DNA from: Cenococcum geophilum 1.58
Lineage: Eukaryota > Ascomycota > Dothideomycetes > Gloniales > Gloniaceae
Assembly (NCBI GenBank): GCA_001692895.1
Contig: KV748179.1
Span: 2,108,001-2,172,000 of the forward strand
Direction: 5' to 3'
DNA length: 64,000 bases
Under the pieces are notes generated by a model that was not told the origin of the DNA, searched no databases, and saw only the letters and a program-made list of their open reading frames with translations. Made by a program: the position numbers and the translations under genes. Below are positions 13,401-25,808 of the stretch, one piece after another; position 1 is the stretch's first letter, and each line of letters opens with the position of its first letter.

Positions 13401-14785
13401 AGCTATATCTATAAGCTAAGGTGCTATTAGTAGTCCGCAGGTCTTTAGGGCTTTATTTAGGATCCTATCTAGTCCTAGTACTATATTATTTAAGAGGCGG
13501 CTAATAGTTCTGGCCATTTCTTCGGTTATTATATCGTTGTTAACCCTTAGGCGAGTCACCTGTGCTTTGCCTATAATATTACTAAGGTCTACTAAAGCTA
13601 GTTAAGGGAAAAATCTTTCTGTAAGGATCTTTACCTTCTTATTATTATTACTTATNGCCAGTAATTTACCTAGTCTTTATAGGGGCGGAAGGTATGGGTC
13701 TTCTACTAAACGTCCCGCCTTTTTCTTTGCCTATTTTACTATTCTCTAAAGACCTTTATTGTGGGGGAGGCTTGGGTTAGTAGTATGCTTATTTATAAAC
13801 CGTCTCTAACTATTCCTTACTTCTTTTTTTAGGGTATTCTTTAGCTGGTTTCTTATATCTTTATATTGTCTCTTATCTTTAGGATTATAGCTACTTATAT
13901 ATTTTCTTCTTGCTTATTATTAGCTGGTAATAAGAATTACGTATTATACGGACTATACGTGTTACGCATAGGGGCCCAGTTTTAAGACTAAGCAGTACTC
14001 TCCTAGCCTATTTTTAATTACTACCTAGATCCTTTCTAGTCTTCGGTCGATTTCCTTAGGGGTAGCTAATAAGCCTCGCTTGTTTAGTATTAGGTGGATT
14101 TCTTTTAGGTCTTAAAGTTATTATTTAACTATGTTAAGGAAACTATCTATCTTAAGCTTTCTTATTGCGTATCTTTTACTATTTAGTTGGGCCTTAATAT
14201 CTAGATCTAGCTGTATCTAAATAGGGATATAGTCTAAGGTAAGTGCCTATTCTTCTTTAGGGTTATACCTTTTAAGTCTCTAGTATAGGCCTTCGTCTAT
14301 AAATATAAGGTTAATTATACTTCTAGCGGTGCCTTATTACTATATAGTTGCTTTTAGGGGGGTAGCTAGCTTAAGGCCCTAGGTGTCTATAGCTCTTAGT
14401 AGGCACTCTACCTATCATTTAGTAGTAATATAGATACCCCCCTACTACGGGTAGTAGAGGTTTATGTCTCCTAATAGGATAGACTCTATACCTTTGGTTT
14501 CTAGTAAGCTTATTACTAATATAATATTCTCTATTTGTGGGACCCCTTTAACCCTAGGGTTATATATATTAATAATCTATACCAGTCCTCTATATGTCTG
14601 GATTATTATTACTATAATATCTAGGTTAACTGCCTGCTATAACTCTAAGGATAGGCTAATAGCCTTGCTAATTATAAAGTATATATATATAGCTGCTTTT
14701 AGTTTATATAGGAGCTGGAATCCTTAGGGGCAGTATATTAATTATATATAGGTATTATAATACAGCTCTTATATAGCAAGGATAT
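10485..14785 (-). mobile_element. Tad/I-like LINE, 3' part (endonuclease to RNase H/3' end)
   Basis: This is a non-LTR retrotransposon on the minus strand. A GIPQGSPLSPILF-like reverse-transcriptase motif can be read at about 12870-12920. The active-site region (degraded F-x-D-D, here FINDI) follows at about 12785-12815. An APE-type endonuclease motif of the GDFNLHHPxWGG kind lies near 14440-14470, with further endonuclease sequence up to 14785. The stretch 10485-11900 would hold the RNase H and 3' region, which I could not resolve into motifs. The element is split at 14785 by Gypsy copy C and resumes at 22708. RIP-type changes have removed all long frames. The left end abuts the LTR of copy B, so the true 3' end may be missing. 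Confidence 0.8.
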
Positions 14786-15208
14786 TATTATAGACGCTTT
14801 AAGTACAATGTTACGACTACTAGGAGAGGAGTTGAAAGAAGCTAGTTGGTTAATATAAGTATGGTCTAGGATAGAGCTAATAGAACTATGTAACGAGAAA
14901 TAGTAACTAAGGTCACATAACGTTATACGTAGTGTACGCGGTGTATAAAGGGAACGTATATATAATATGTATATTACGTATATTATATACAAAGAGGATT
15001 TTATAGGAGTACGGTTGTGTATTTAAGGACCCTTAATCCCTACCTAGATAGTTTCTTCCTTAGAGTAATTCTTAGAATACAATTAGAGTTAATCTGTTAG
15101 GTAACCACTCTACTAGTTATTATTACGTTATTAACTTTAATTTATATTACCTATACACCTAGCCTAATAATAAGCCTATTATAGTTCCTGCTACAAGGTT
15201 CCGTTATA
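14786..15208 (+). repeat. 5' LTR of Gypsy copy C
   Basis: This 423-bp LTR has ends that correspond to TGTTACGGACGC...TTCCGTTACA with RIP-type substitutions. It pairs with 22285-22707. Confidence 0.85.
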
Positions 15209-18200
15209 TAATTACTACCTAGTTACGGTATTAAATATAGAAAGTTAAATAACATGCTACTAAAAGTAGCCACTATAACGCTAATAATGGCGGCAACTAC
15301 TTTAAGGTTAGATGGTACCAGTATAGCAGATACTAACTTACAGTAACCTATAACGGTTAGATAGTTATAAAAGGTAATTAACCGGTTAATAACTAATAAT
15401 GCAGCGTTAGAGGAAAGGGTTAATAGGATAGGTATAGCGAAGATTAAGCTACTATTAATTAAGAGATACTTAGGAGAAAGATTAAAGCTTAAAGGATTTC
15501 TTATATAAATATACTTTAAGGTTACGCAAAAAGGGGTAAAGCTACTAATATCTATGGATTGAATAGCCTATATAGGACTATTCCTATTAGAAAGAGCACT
15601 TAAATAGTTTAAGCCTTATTTTACGGAGATATAGATAAATAAAATAATAACCACTAACTAGGATATATAATTTATGTTCTTAAGCTAGGAATAATTTATA
15701 AAGTAACTTATATAAATATTTAAAGACCTAGAAGGAATAACTACAGCAGAAAGAAAACTTTAGAATATTACGTAATAAACCTTAGTAATTAAATACATAA
15801 TATAGTTCTAGACGCTAGCTATATAAGTTAAGTAGAATAATAGGGCGCTTATAGTATAGTATAAATAGGGACTTAAGGCTAAAGTCTAGGACGTAATTAT
15901 TTTAATAGAAAATGCGGACACCCTAAGGGACCTAATAGATTAGGCGATTAAGATTAATAATTAGATCTACTAAAGGAAATAGGCTAAGAAGGGTTAGGAT
16001 AGAGTTCTATAGTTATATAAAGTGTAAAGTACGTAACAACTAAAGCTAAGTTAAAAACTATGGTATGGCGTAGAGCTAATAGACCTAAGTAGTACTAAAG
16101 AAACCTATAAGAGATAAAGTAAGAAACTATAAAAACCTAAAGGTTAAAGATCTAGTAATTACAGGACTAAGAAGTAGAGGCTAAACTAGGGATCTTAGTA
16201 GTAGAAGACGTTTAAGCGGACTCTATAATAAAGTTAATAGTTTAAAAACGGAGCTTATATAAATTACGGGAAATAAGGTTATTTCGCGAGGGATTATAAA
16301 GATAGTTAGAGTTACTATGTAATAAAGGGAATAAGACTAATAGTAGAAGATATATATATATAGAGGGATAATAGTATACTGTAAGAAATAAAAGAATATT
16401 TAATTAGGAGTTTTGCGTTTTGTTATAATAACATATACTAAATTTATAAAGACGCTAAGTATAGCGTAAGCTATTAGCTATAGGAGCCAAACCCTATATA
16501 GTGTAGAGAAACTAATAAACTAGTTCGTAGATCGGATATTAAGGATAATAAATTTAATATAGGAAAAACATTTTATAATGATAAGGTAATAAAAGTAGCT
16601 TACTAGGAGTATATAGACCTTAAAGATGTTATATAAGAGGTAAAGAATAATTCCACTATAGAATAGGGAATATTAGTAGGGATTAAGACCCTACTAGATA
16701 CGATGTCTATCGCTTTATAAGACGTAAGAGAAATAGAATAATAAACTACTTCGGCACTTAATAAAGGCAAGAAGCTAAAGGCTTAAGATTTTTAAGATAA
16801 GATAAGAGACGACTAAGATTCTTAAGATAAGATAAGGTAAGCTTAAGGACCTATAATAGATAGCAACTAATAGAGTAGAGTAGTAGCTTAGTTTAAAGAT
16901 ATATAAATAAGCTTGGGATAAAGTTTCCTATAGGTATAAGATTCTTAAGACGAGATAAGTGAGATTTAAGACTCTTAAGACGAGATAAGAATACTAAGTA
17001 AGCCTAGTTAGACTAAGGTAGGAGCTAAGCTTAAGTTAGAAGCAAGCTTAGGATTAAGAATCCTATAAAATTAAGACTTTAAGATATAAATAAGGACTAT
17101 TAATAAGATTAAAGAATCTATAGTATAAATAGTAATAAGACTAGGAGACAGATATATGGACTTAAAAGACTTACTAGGGGAATATAGTATTTAGCCTAAA
17201 GATCGGAAGACCGATATAAAGATTAAGAAGTAAGAAGACTTTAAGGATCCACTTATAAGACGTAAAAGAAAAGAAACTATAGAGGAGTTTAGAGTAAGAA
17301 TTACCTTATAGTAAGAATAGAAACTAGATAGGAGATTTAATATATTAGGATATATATAAAATAGAGTACTAGTATAAAGAATTACTAATAGACTTAGAGT
17401 AGGCATACTAAGAGCTAAGTAGCTTACTAAACTAGAATAAGAAGAGGATCTAAGGATTTTAACTAGGTTTAAGGAACGATATATAAAGGGCTGTTACGAC
17501 GCAGTAATAAGAAGATACTTCCTTATGGATACGCCGTATATACTTAAGCAGCTATACTAAAAGTGGTATAGGTAACAACATAATAACGAGTGGGAAGATT
17601 TCTATATGTGGTTAGATAAAAAAAGTTATCTAAAACCACCCAATTATAGAAAAGGCTATAACTTATATTAAAGGAGCCTTAATTATAATAATAAAAGATC
17701 TAGAGGAGTAATTAGAGGACTAGAGAAGTAAAAGGCGAATTTTAGTACCTGCAAGTAAAGTCGCAACACTTAAATTAACATAAGAAAGGTTTAAACTTAA
17801 GGATAAAAATAAGCTAAGAGTTAACCTAAGACACTAAGTATATTATACATTAGTATAGATTATATACGTAGATAATACGTATAACATATATAGAGCACCT
17901 AAAGATAAGTATTGTAAGTATTTAAGAAGAATATATTAGATATAGGATAAGGCAAAATATAGAAACACTAAGTATATATATAGTTAGCATCTAGTAGAAG
18001 TATAAGAATAAGGGGACTTAATACTTTAACTAGGAAGATTCCTTATGGAAGAATGCCTAGACAAATAATAGTGGTGGGAATACCCAGAAAACACGTATCT
18101 ATAGTATATTAAAGATAAAAAGTGAACTAAGTATTAGCTAAAGTTAGACTAAGTATAAATAGGATTAAGTAGCTAATAGTTAGAAAAAGTAGAGGCCTAT

Positions 18201-21200
18201 AGAACTAGAGGGAACTAGTAGTAGAGCCTTAAACCCTTAAAGGAATTTAAGGACAATACCTAAATTTATAAGTTAAATAGCAAGATTAACAGTTTAAGGC
18301 GTTAATAGATAGTGGAGTAATAAGGAACTATATCTTACTAATAGTAGTTAAAAAAAATAGGTTTACTATATAGGAAAAAGGAGCATTCTTACCTATTAGT
18401 AACAATTTTAGGAGATTTAATAGCCTATAGAGGAGGCATTATTAATCTTAAAATAGGACCTATTTAGTTAACTATTAAAGGGAGATAAATCGAGATATCT
18501 TTTAATATATTACTATTAGGGAATAATAAAGCAGTACTAGGAATACCTTAGTTATAGAAATACAATCTAAAGATTAATTGGGTTATAGGTTAGGTTAATA
18601 TTAGAGATACTTAATAATATAAGATGCAATAATAAGCTAAGTTAGTATAGTACTAAGTAAGAGTAATATATAAAGAGACTAAGTAAGGCTTAAGTTATGT
18701 ACTAAAGAGATACTATAAGTATAGTAAGAAACTATAGTTACTAGAAAGTAAAAAGCTATTAGAGTATATAGTATAGGACTATAAAATAGAATTAGAACTA
18801 GGAATAAGTTTAAGGTTTTTTCTAATCTATAAGCTTACTAAAGAAGAAGGTAGAGCATTAAAAGAGTTTATTTAGGAAAATCTACGAAAGGGATATATTA
18901 GACTATTATAGTCATTAGCGGGTTATCCAGTACTATTTATACTAAAGAAGAATAGTAAACTAAGGCTATGTATTAACTATAGACAGTTAAATAGCATTAC
19001 TAGAAAGGATAGGTATCCTTTACCCTTAATTAGCGAAATTTAAGACAGGATAGGTAATGCGTAAATCTTTATAAAGATAGATCTAAGATAGGTATACTAT
19101 TAGATTAAAATTAAGGAAGGTAACAAATAAAAAGCAGCCTTTAGGTTAAAGGAAAGACTATATAAACTATTAGTTATACAATTTAGGCTTATAAACGCAC
19201 TAGTAATATTTTAGAAGTATATTAATAATATATTAGAAGAACACTTGGATAAAATTATTATAGCATATCTTAATATTATTATTATTTACTCTATAACCAA
19301 AGAAGAGTATAAAGAACACGTTAAATAGGGTTTAAAAAGACTATAAGATAAATAAATGCTAGTAGTAATTAAGAAATACGAGTTCTTTACTAGGAAGACT
19401 AATTTTATTAGATTTATTATTAAACTAAGCTAACTTAGTATAGATCTAAAGAAGATTAAGGCTATAGTGAATTAGTAGGAACTAGAGAACGTTACGCAGT
19501 TAAGATTATTTTTAGGGTTTTATAATTACTATAGAAGGTTTATAGCACAATAGTTAAAAGATATTAAACTATTTACGCAATTAACAAAGAAAGAAGAACT
19601 ATAGGTATAGGGAGAGGAATAGTAAAAATTATTTAAATAAGTTAAGGAGTTATTTACCTAGGAGCTAGTTCTTAAGATTTATTAACTAGGACTAGAGACG
19701 GTTATAAAAATAAACGCATTAGACTATGCACTAGGGGTATACTTTATATAAAAATATTAAGATAGATGGTACCTAGTGGTATACTATAGTTGGAAAATAA
19801 TACTACTAGAGTTAAACTATAACATCTATAATAAGGAGTTATTAGGTATAGTTACAGTATTAAAGAAATAAAAAGCATTTTTATAAGGTATAGAGAAACT
19901 ATTTATAGTTAAGACGGATTATAAGAACCTAATAGGATTCCTAATAATAAAGGAACTTAATTAAAGATAGGTTAGATAGGCAGAAATGCTTATAGAATAC
20001 TATTTTAAGATTTAGTATATTAAGGGTATAAATAATATATAAGCAGACGCTTAAGTTAGAAGGCTAAACTGCAAAATAATAAGAAGCTATTAGGGGCTTT
20101 ACTACAAAAAGATACAGACGGATTAATTAGGTTTAATTATCTAAAAATTATAGTAACTTAGGAAGAATTAGAGAAAGTTTATAAGTTACTAGAAAGCTTT
20201 TAGGTATAAAGAATTCTAAAAGTATAGCTAGAAGATTTATAAATAGATATATATAAAAATTGAGAAGTAAAGTATATCTTAAGAAGCATAGCAGAATAAT
20301 TTATAGAAGATTTCTATAAGGGATTAACTTAAGGACACAATGGAGCTATAGGCTTAGTATTAAGACTCTAGGAGAAGTATATTATTAACGGAATTTAGGG
20401 CTTAGCGCGAAAAGTTATAAAGGAATATTTAGATTACTAGAGAAATAAACTAATAAGGTATAAGCTATATAGAGGGCTACAACCTATTAAAATACTAGAA
20501 AGACTATAGGAGGTTATATTATAGGACTTTATTATTAAATTGCTAAAATTAAGAGATTCTATTACCGGATAAGATTATAACGTAATCTTAGTAATAGTAG
20601 ATAAGCTTATAAAGTGGGGATACTTTATAGTATATATAGAAGAAATATTAGTAAAAGATATTGCTAGAATCTATATTAAGGAAGTATTTATAAGATATAG
20701 AGTACTAAGCAAGATTATATTAGATAGAGATTTAAGATTTATAGTAGTATTCTAAAAAGTATTCTTAGCGGAATAAGGAGTTAGAGCAGTAACTTCTACT
20801 ATATATTATCCGCAGACAGACGGTTAAATAGAAAGATTAAATTAGACACTAGAGCAGTATCTAAGGCACTATATTAATTATATATAAAATAATTAGGTAT
20901 TACTATTACTAGTTATATAGTTTATATATAATGTAACACCTTAAGAAGGAATAGGTATATTACTATTTAAGGCAAATTACGGATATAAGCTAAGAATATT
21001 ATTATTACTATAATAAGTAAAGAAAATAAGTAGTATAGTTAAAAAAAGAATAAAGATATTAATAAATCTTTATATAAACCTTATAGAATTAGTAAAAGAA
21101 GTATAAGAGAGAATAAAAAAGTACTATAACGCTAAGAGATCTAAGGGACTAGATCTTAAGGAGGGAGATAAAATGTGGCTACTATATAAAAATTTTAAGA

Positions 21201-22284
21201 GTTAATAACTAAGTAAGAAGTTGGACTATGTTAGACTAGAACCTTTTAAAATTATTTAGAGGATTTTACCGGTTATATTTAAATTAAACCTATTAGCTAA
21301 AATAAAGATCTACCCTATATAGTATATTATAATGCTAGAGCTAGTATATAGGAATGTTAAGCTACTAGTTTATAAAGTAGATATGTATAGAGAATAAGAA
21401 AAAGACAAATGGTAAGTTTTAAAGATTATTAGCTATAAGGATATTAATAATAAAATATAGTATAAGGTAAAGTGGATAGGCTATAATAAGACTACCTAGG
21501 AACTACTAGAGAATTTAAAGAACGCTATAGGAAAGGTATAGGAGTATTAAAAGAGATTAGGTTAGGAAGTATTAATAAAAAAGGATTGCTAAAGAATAAG
21601 TCACCTAAGGGGGACCTAAGAAGAGTAGTTGCTAAACTACTTAGATCTGTTTCCTTCTTAGCTAAAAGAGAATCCGTTCTTTTATTACTAAGTTTTTATA
21701 AACTCTATTCTATAAGTTTCTACTTCTTAAAACGCACCTTTTTATAAACCTTTTTAAGACGGAGTAACTGAGCGGATGCCACAATATAGGCTTTAAGAGC
21801 CTTCTACTCTATATTATAAGAACATTCTAGTTTAGCGAGAGCCTAAAATAGTTTACTATTTAGTTATATAGCAGTTAATTAAATATAAGACCCTAAAATA
21901 AATTAATTAGGGAACTAGACAACTATTAAGAGTAATAGGTCGCGTATATTTAGCATTAGAGATAGAGCGAACGTTATAGAACGAATAAATATTTGCTTTA
22001 GTGCACTCTAAGCAAGAGGACGGTTGTTGCGAAAATGGATTTGCTAGCGTAATATAAACTAACCCTTTTTTTAAATAATAGGAATATAGAGATAGTATAA
22101 TCTCACTAAGAGATAATATTGTAGTAATAGTATAAGCACGACGCTGCGCTTATGAGGAAGAGATTGCTTTAGGTATAATAAGTAATAATATTAACTAAAT
22201 TAATTAGACGGATATTATACCTCTAGTAAACGACTTAGAGATATTAGGAATCTTTAAGGACGAAAATAAAGAGGAGGGAGATAG

Positions 22285-22707
22285 TGTTACGGACGCTTTA
22301 AGTACAATATTATAACTACTAGAAGAGGAGTTAAAAGAAGCTAGTTAGTTAATATAAGTATAGTTTAGAATAGAGCCGATGGAACTATATAACGAGAAAT
22401 AGTAACTAAGGTTATATAACGTTATACGCAGTATACGCGGTATATAAAGGGAATATATGTATAATATATATATTACGTATATTATATATAAGGAGGATTT
22501 TATAGGAGTACGGTTATATATTTAAGGACCCTTAATCCCTACCTAGATAGTTCCTTCCTTGTAGTAATTCTTAGAATATAATTAGAGTTAATCTATTAGG
22601 CAACTACTCTACTAGTTATTATTACGTTATTAACGTTAATTTATATTACTTATACACCTAGCCTAATAATAAGCCTATTGTAGTTCCTACTATAAGGTTC
22701 CGTTATA
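22285..22707 (+). repeat. 3' LTR of Gypsy copy C
   Basis: This 423-bp LTR begins TGTTACGGACGC, just after the purine-rich stretch at about 22268-22284. It keeps its outer TG better than the 5' LTR does. Confidence 0.85.
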
Positions 22708-24640
22708 AATATAGTATTTCTCTAGGTCTAGGCTATCTAGTAAGGGCCTTATAAGACGGTAGTTTGTATTACCGCAGTTATACTATATAATAGATAGGTG
22801 GCGGACCCCTAGCGAGGGTCCTTTGCCTCTCCTTTATTCCTTACTTCTTCTATTTCTACTTTCTCTAGGATATTTAGAACTTCTGTCTCTTATATCTACA
22901 CCTTAGTTACTATTTATTTTATATAGAGCTTTTTATTTCTATATCTTGTATTTCTACTAGCGCTTTTATATTTAAATCTATTATTGTCTCTAGTTCTTCC
23001 CCTATTTTTACTAGTTAGCTATATACCCTTTAAGAGTTAGCTACGAATGTTATATTTACCGCGTTAAGTCTAATTCTTAATTATCCTAGTTTTAAGCTTG
23101 CTATAGCTGTCTATAAGGGTCTTCCTATAAGGCGTCCTCTCCCTTATATCCCCTATAACCCTTATATCCCTATATAGTCTAGTAATATTACGCAGCGTTA
23201 CTTCTAGCCCGTTAAGGCTTAGGATAGCTAGCCTAGCCCCTTAGTATTAAAGGTAGGAAATGCTAGAAAGGTACTTACGCCCCCCTAGCTTATTGCCTGT
23301 TATTTCCATTTATATAACCTAGCGTGCAGTTATTCCCGCAGCTATTAAGCCTATACCTTCCGTCTCCTATATTTAATGCAGTCTTCTCTCTCCTACGCCT
23401 TATATATGCTTCGGTGGCAGTTTACGCATTTTGTTTAGTCTTAATTTAAGCAGTGTCTTATATTATAGGGGCCTGTATAGTAGCCGTAGCACACCTATAC
23501 TGCGTATATGGTTTAGGTATGTCCTTATTATATATAGCGGTAGCATTATTTTAGGCGTAGTCTGTAGTTATAGAGCCTTATATTGTATATAAGGCCGTTT
23601 ATAATTATTCCTTTTTAGATAAAGAGTTTTTGTATTCCTAGTATATATGTGCTAACAATAAGGGAGCTATATATTCGTCCGGCGTCTCCCTAGCAAATCT
23701 TTAGCAACCCTTATGTTCTCTTATTATTCTTATTATTTACTTAGTTTATATTTTCCTATTAAAGCCATTAAATTTAGGTGATCTTAAGTCCTAGTATAAG
23801 GCGTTTTATTTATCTTACTATCTTCTATATAATTGCTGTGTTATCCGCCTAGCGTCCCTTTTTTACCCTAAGGCTTATAGGAACTGCTAGGACTTTAACT
23901 AAGTAGTTCTTACGGAGTACTTTTATGCCAATACGTTCTCCTAGCCTATCCCCTACCCTTATAGCTTATTCCTTTGCCTATTAGTTCTTTAGGGTAACTC
24001 TAATATCTCTACTTCTAAGGTATTGGACTGTAATAGCGTTATAGACCTCTTTATAGATCTTTATAAGGACTTCTATTTCTAATTATCCCCTAAGTCCCTC
24101 TGCTTTTTCTATATTTAGTTATATTATAATTATATACCCGGTTATTATCTTAAGGGGGTTAAATTCCCTATACTATAGAAGCGCAGCTACTGCGGCCCAG
24201 GTGCGGTTCGCCGGTAAAGGGGGGTTTTATTTATTTTTAATTTTGCTTAGCCGTTAAAGGATTTAATTAAGGGTTTGCTAGAGGGGCGCCTAAGGTTTAC
24301 TAGACTAGCGGAGCCATTCTATTAGCTGTGTTAGGTCGTTATAGCTAATAGTTACTCCCTCGCAATTTTAGATACTAGACGTGTCTAATAGGCTTTATAT
24401 TTTATTAGATGCCTTCTTAATAAAGGTATTTCCACTTTATAGTGTGGTATTCGCCTATCTTTATTGTGGAGGGCCATTGCTAGGCGTAGTTCTGGCGGTT
24501 ACGCGCGGGTATAAACCACCGTCGTTTGACGTGTACCTCCCCTGCGATATATATATCTTAGGGGGATTCTCTAGGTGTTTTTTAGGGTTCTTTTGGTTGG
24601 TTTTAGTCTTTTTGGGCCGGGTGCAGCAAGAGCTCTAAAA
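22708..24640 (-). mobile_element. Tad/I-like LINE, 5' part (ORF1 zinc knuckles, start of endonuclease)
   Basis: LINE homology resumes after copy C. The minus strand at about 22708-22790 encodes the start of an APE-type endonuclease (the QYNCGNTN-like opening motif). Upstream, about 22820-24300 fits an ORF1 gag-like protein. Cysteine-histidine clusters of zinc-knuckle type can be read at about 23400-23540. The region 24380-24640 is markedly richer in G and C and probably represents the 5' leader of the element. The plus-strand frame across it (24381-24638) is an antisense shadow. The 5' boundary near 24640 is placed where pogo-type transposase homology stops. Confidence 0.7.
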
Positions 24641-25592
24641 AAGTCAAAAACTCGGGAGGTAGTCCGTTTAGCCCGTTTATATTACTTACTTAACTACCTT
24701 ACTATAGTGGTGTTTATACGGCTAAAATATAATAACATTAAGAGGCTGTAAAAGGTAGCTTATATGCAAAGGTAAGATAAATAGTATAATCTTTTAATTG
24801 TCGCAATACTTAATAAACTCCTTTATAAGGTAAGAGCCGTAGCTATTAAAAATTAGGAGCCTATATATACCTAGCTAGCGCTAAAAGCTATACACGTTAA
24901 AGTGCTTAAGCCAATTAAAAGCCAATTTATTATTTAAATAGCCTGTTTCTAATAGGCCTAATAGATAGTAGTTAGGAAGGGCTAAATTCTTAAACTACTA
25001 GTAGAAGAACTATATGCCCGCAAGTATAATTATAGGTAGTAAATTAACTCCGCTACTACTTATTATTTCTATTATAGTAACTAGCTTACAATTTATATCC
25101 GTAAAAAGGTAAGCTTTTTAATAAGGCTCCCTTATAATAATCTACTAGTCCTTACTAATACTAACGCAGAATCCTAACTTAATAAAGTTATATATATCCG
25201 TAGATATAATTATATACTTAATTATAATGTCGCGGTATTAATAAAACCACGCCTTAATATCCTTCGGCTCGTATACTACTATACGTTTAAGCTCTATTAT
25301 CTTCTGCCTATGCTTATAGTACTCTAGGTAGCAGCTAAGCTAGTATTTAACAAAGTAAGAGCTAATAGGAGGTAGTAGCTAATCTGGATTTTTATTAGCT
25401 TAATCTAAAATCTAATTTACTATAGAACGTATTATTAGTAGTTAAGCGGCAGTATATAAGGAATCTAAGCAATTAATATAGCTATAAAGAGTAAGATCTT
25501 AATTATTAGTAAGCCTTCTACTTACTACAGGCCTCTTATAACGTAATTAACGTCCTTTCTACTAAGCGCGGAGGCGTAATTTAGGAACACTG
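24641..25592 (-). mobile_element. pogo/Fot1-type DNA transposon, C-terminal half of transposase
   Basis: The minus strand encodes a degraded transposase of the Tc1/mariner superfamily, pogo/Fot1 group. Recognisable blocks in order are an HTH_CENPB-like region (PEYYKHRQKI...), the block with DIYNF and the first catalytic region (DETGF in relatives), the LLIFNSYGSY block (relatives LxLDGHxSH), and the LLQPLNV block (relatives LLQPLDV). Two catalytic aspartates now read as asparagine, the G-to-A outcome expected of RIP. Several stops are present. The N-terminus lies beyond Gypsy D at 31686-31858. The far end of the transposase and the left inverted repeat are missing where the LINE begins near 24640. 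Confidence 0.8.
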
Positions 25593-25808
25593 TGTCGGTA
25601 TTATAGCTTATACAAATGCCTCTAAACTAGGGCTTGTAGAATGCTATATTACGAAGATACTAAGCTAAAGAGAAGGAAAAGGGGTCGCTAGGACTAATGT
25701 AAACAAACATATAGGGTAAGCCGCTAAGGCGCTAGCTTTGGGCGAGCTAATTATAGGTCGGCAGAATATGGCAGAATTTAGCAGGTAATGTGCGATAGCG
25801 CCGTTACA
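25593..25808 (-). repeat. 3' LTR of Gypsy D
   Basis: This 216-bp LTR reads on the minus strand from TGTAACGGCGC to CCGACA. It pairs with the LTR at 31471-31685 along its whole length apart from transitions and a one-base length difference near the end. Confidence 0.85.

Larger units (their letters stand above)
14786..22707 (+). mobile_element. Full-length Ty3/Gypsy chromovirus copy C (RIP-degraded)
   Basis: This 7922-bp element has both LTRs (423 bp each) and is the best reference for the family. In order it carries gag with a degraded zinc knuckle at about 16250-16310, an aspartic protease DSG site near 18300-18340, reverse transcriptase at about 18780-19480, RNase H at about 19650-20050, integrase at about 20270-21100, and a C-terminal chromodomain at about 21440-21550. 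The chromodomain places it among the chromoviruses. A purine-rich tract ends just before the 3' LTR at 22285. It is inserted in the LINE endonuclease. The flanks GATAT (14781-14785) and AATAT (22708-22712) fit a target duplication with one transition. It is fossil, with dozens of breaks. The LTRs differ at roughly 35-40 positions, nearly all transitions, so RIP rather than age explains most of the divergence. Confidence 0.9.

Noticed and set aside
14464-14992. Open frames of 84-87 codons around the LINE/Gypsy C junction
   Set aside because: One is antisense to the LINE endonuclease and the other spans the junction into the LTR, so neither is a gene.
24381-24638. An 85-codon hydrophobic plus-strand frame
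   Set aside because: It is antisense to the likely LINE 5' leader and has no recognisable family. It looks like a shadow of a GC-richer patch.
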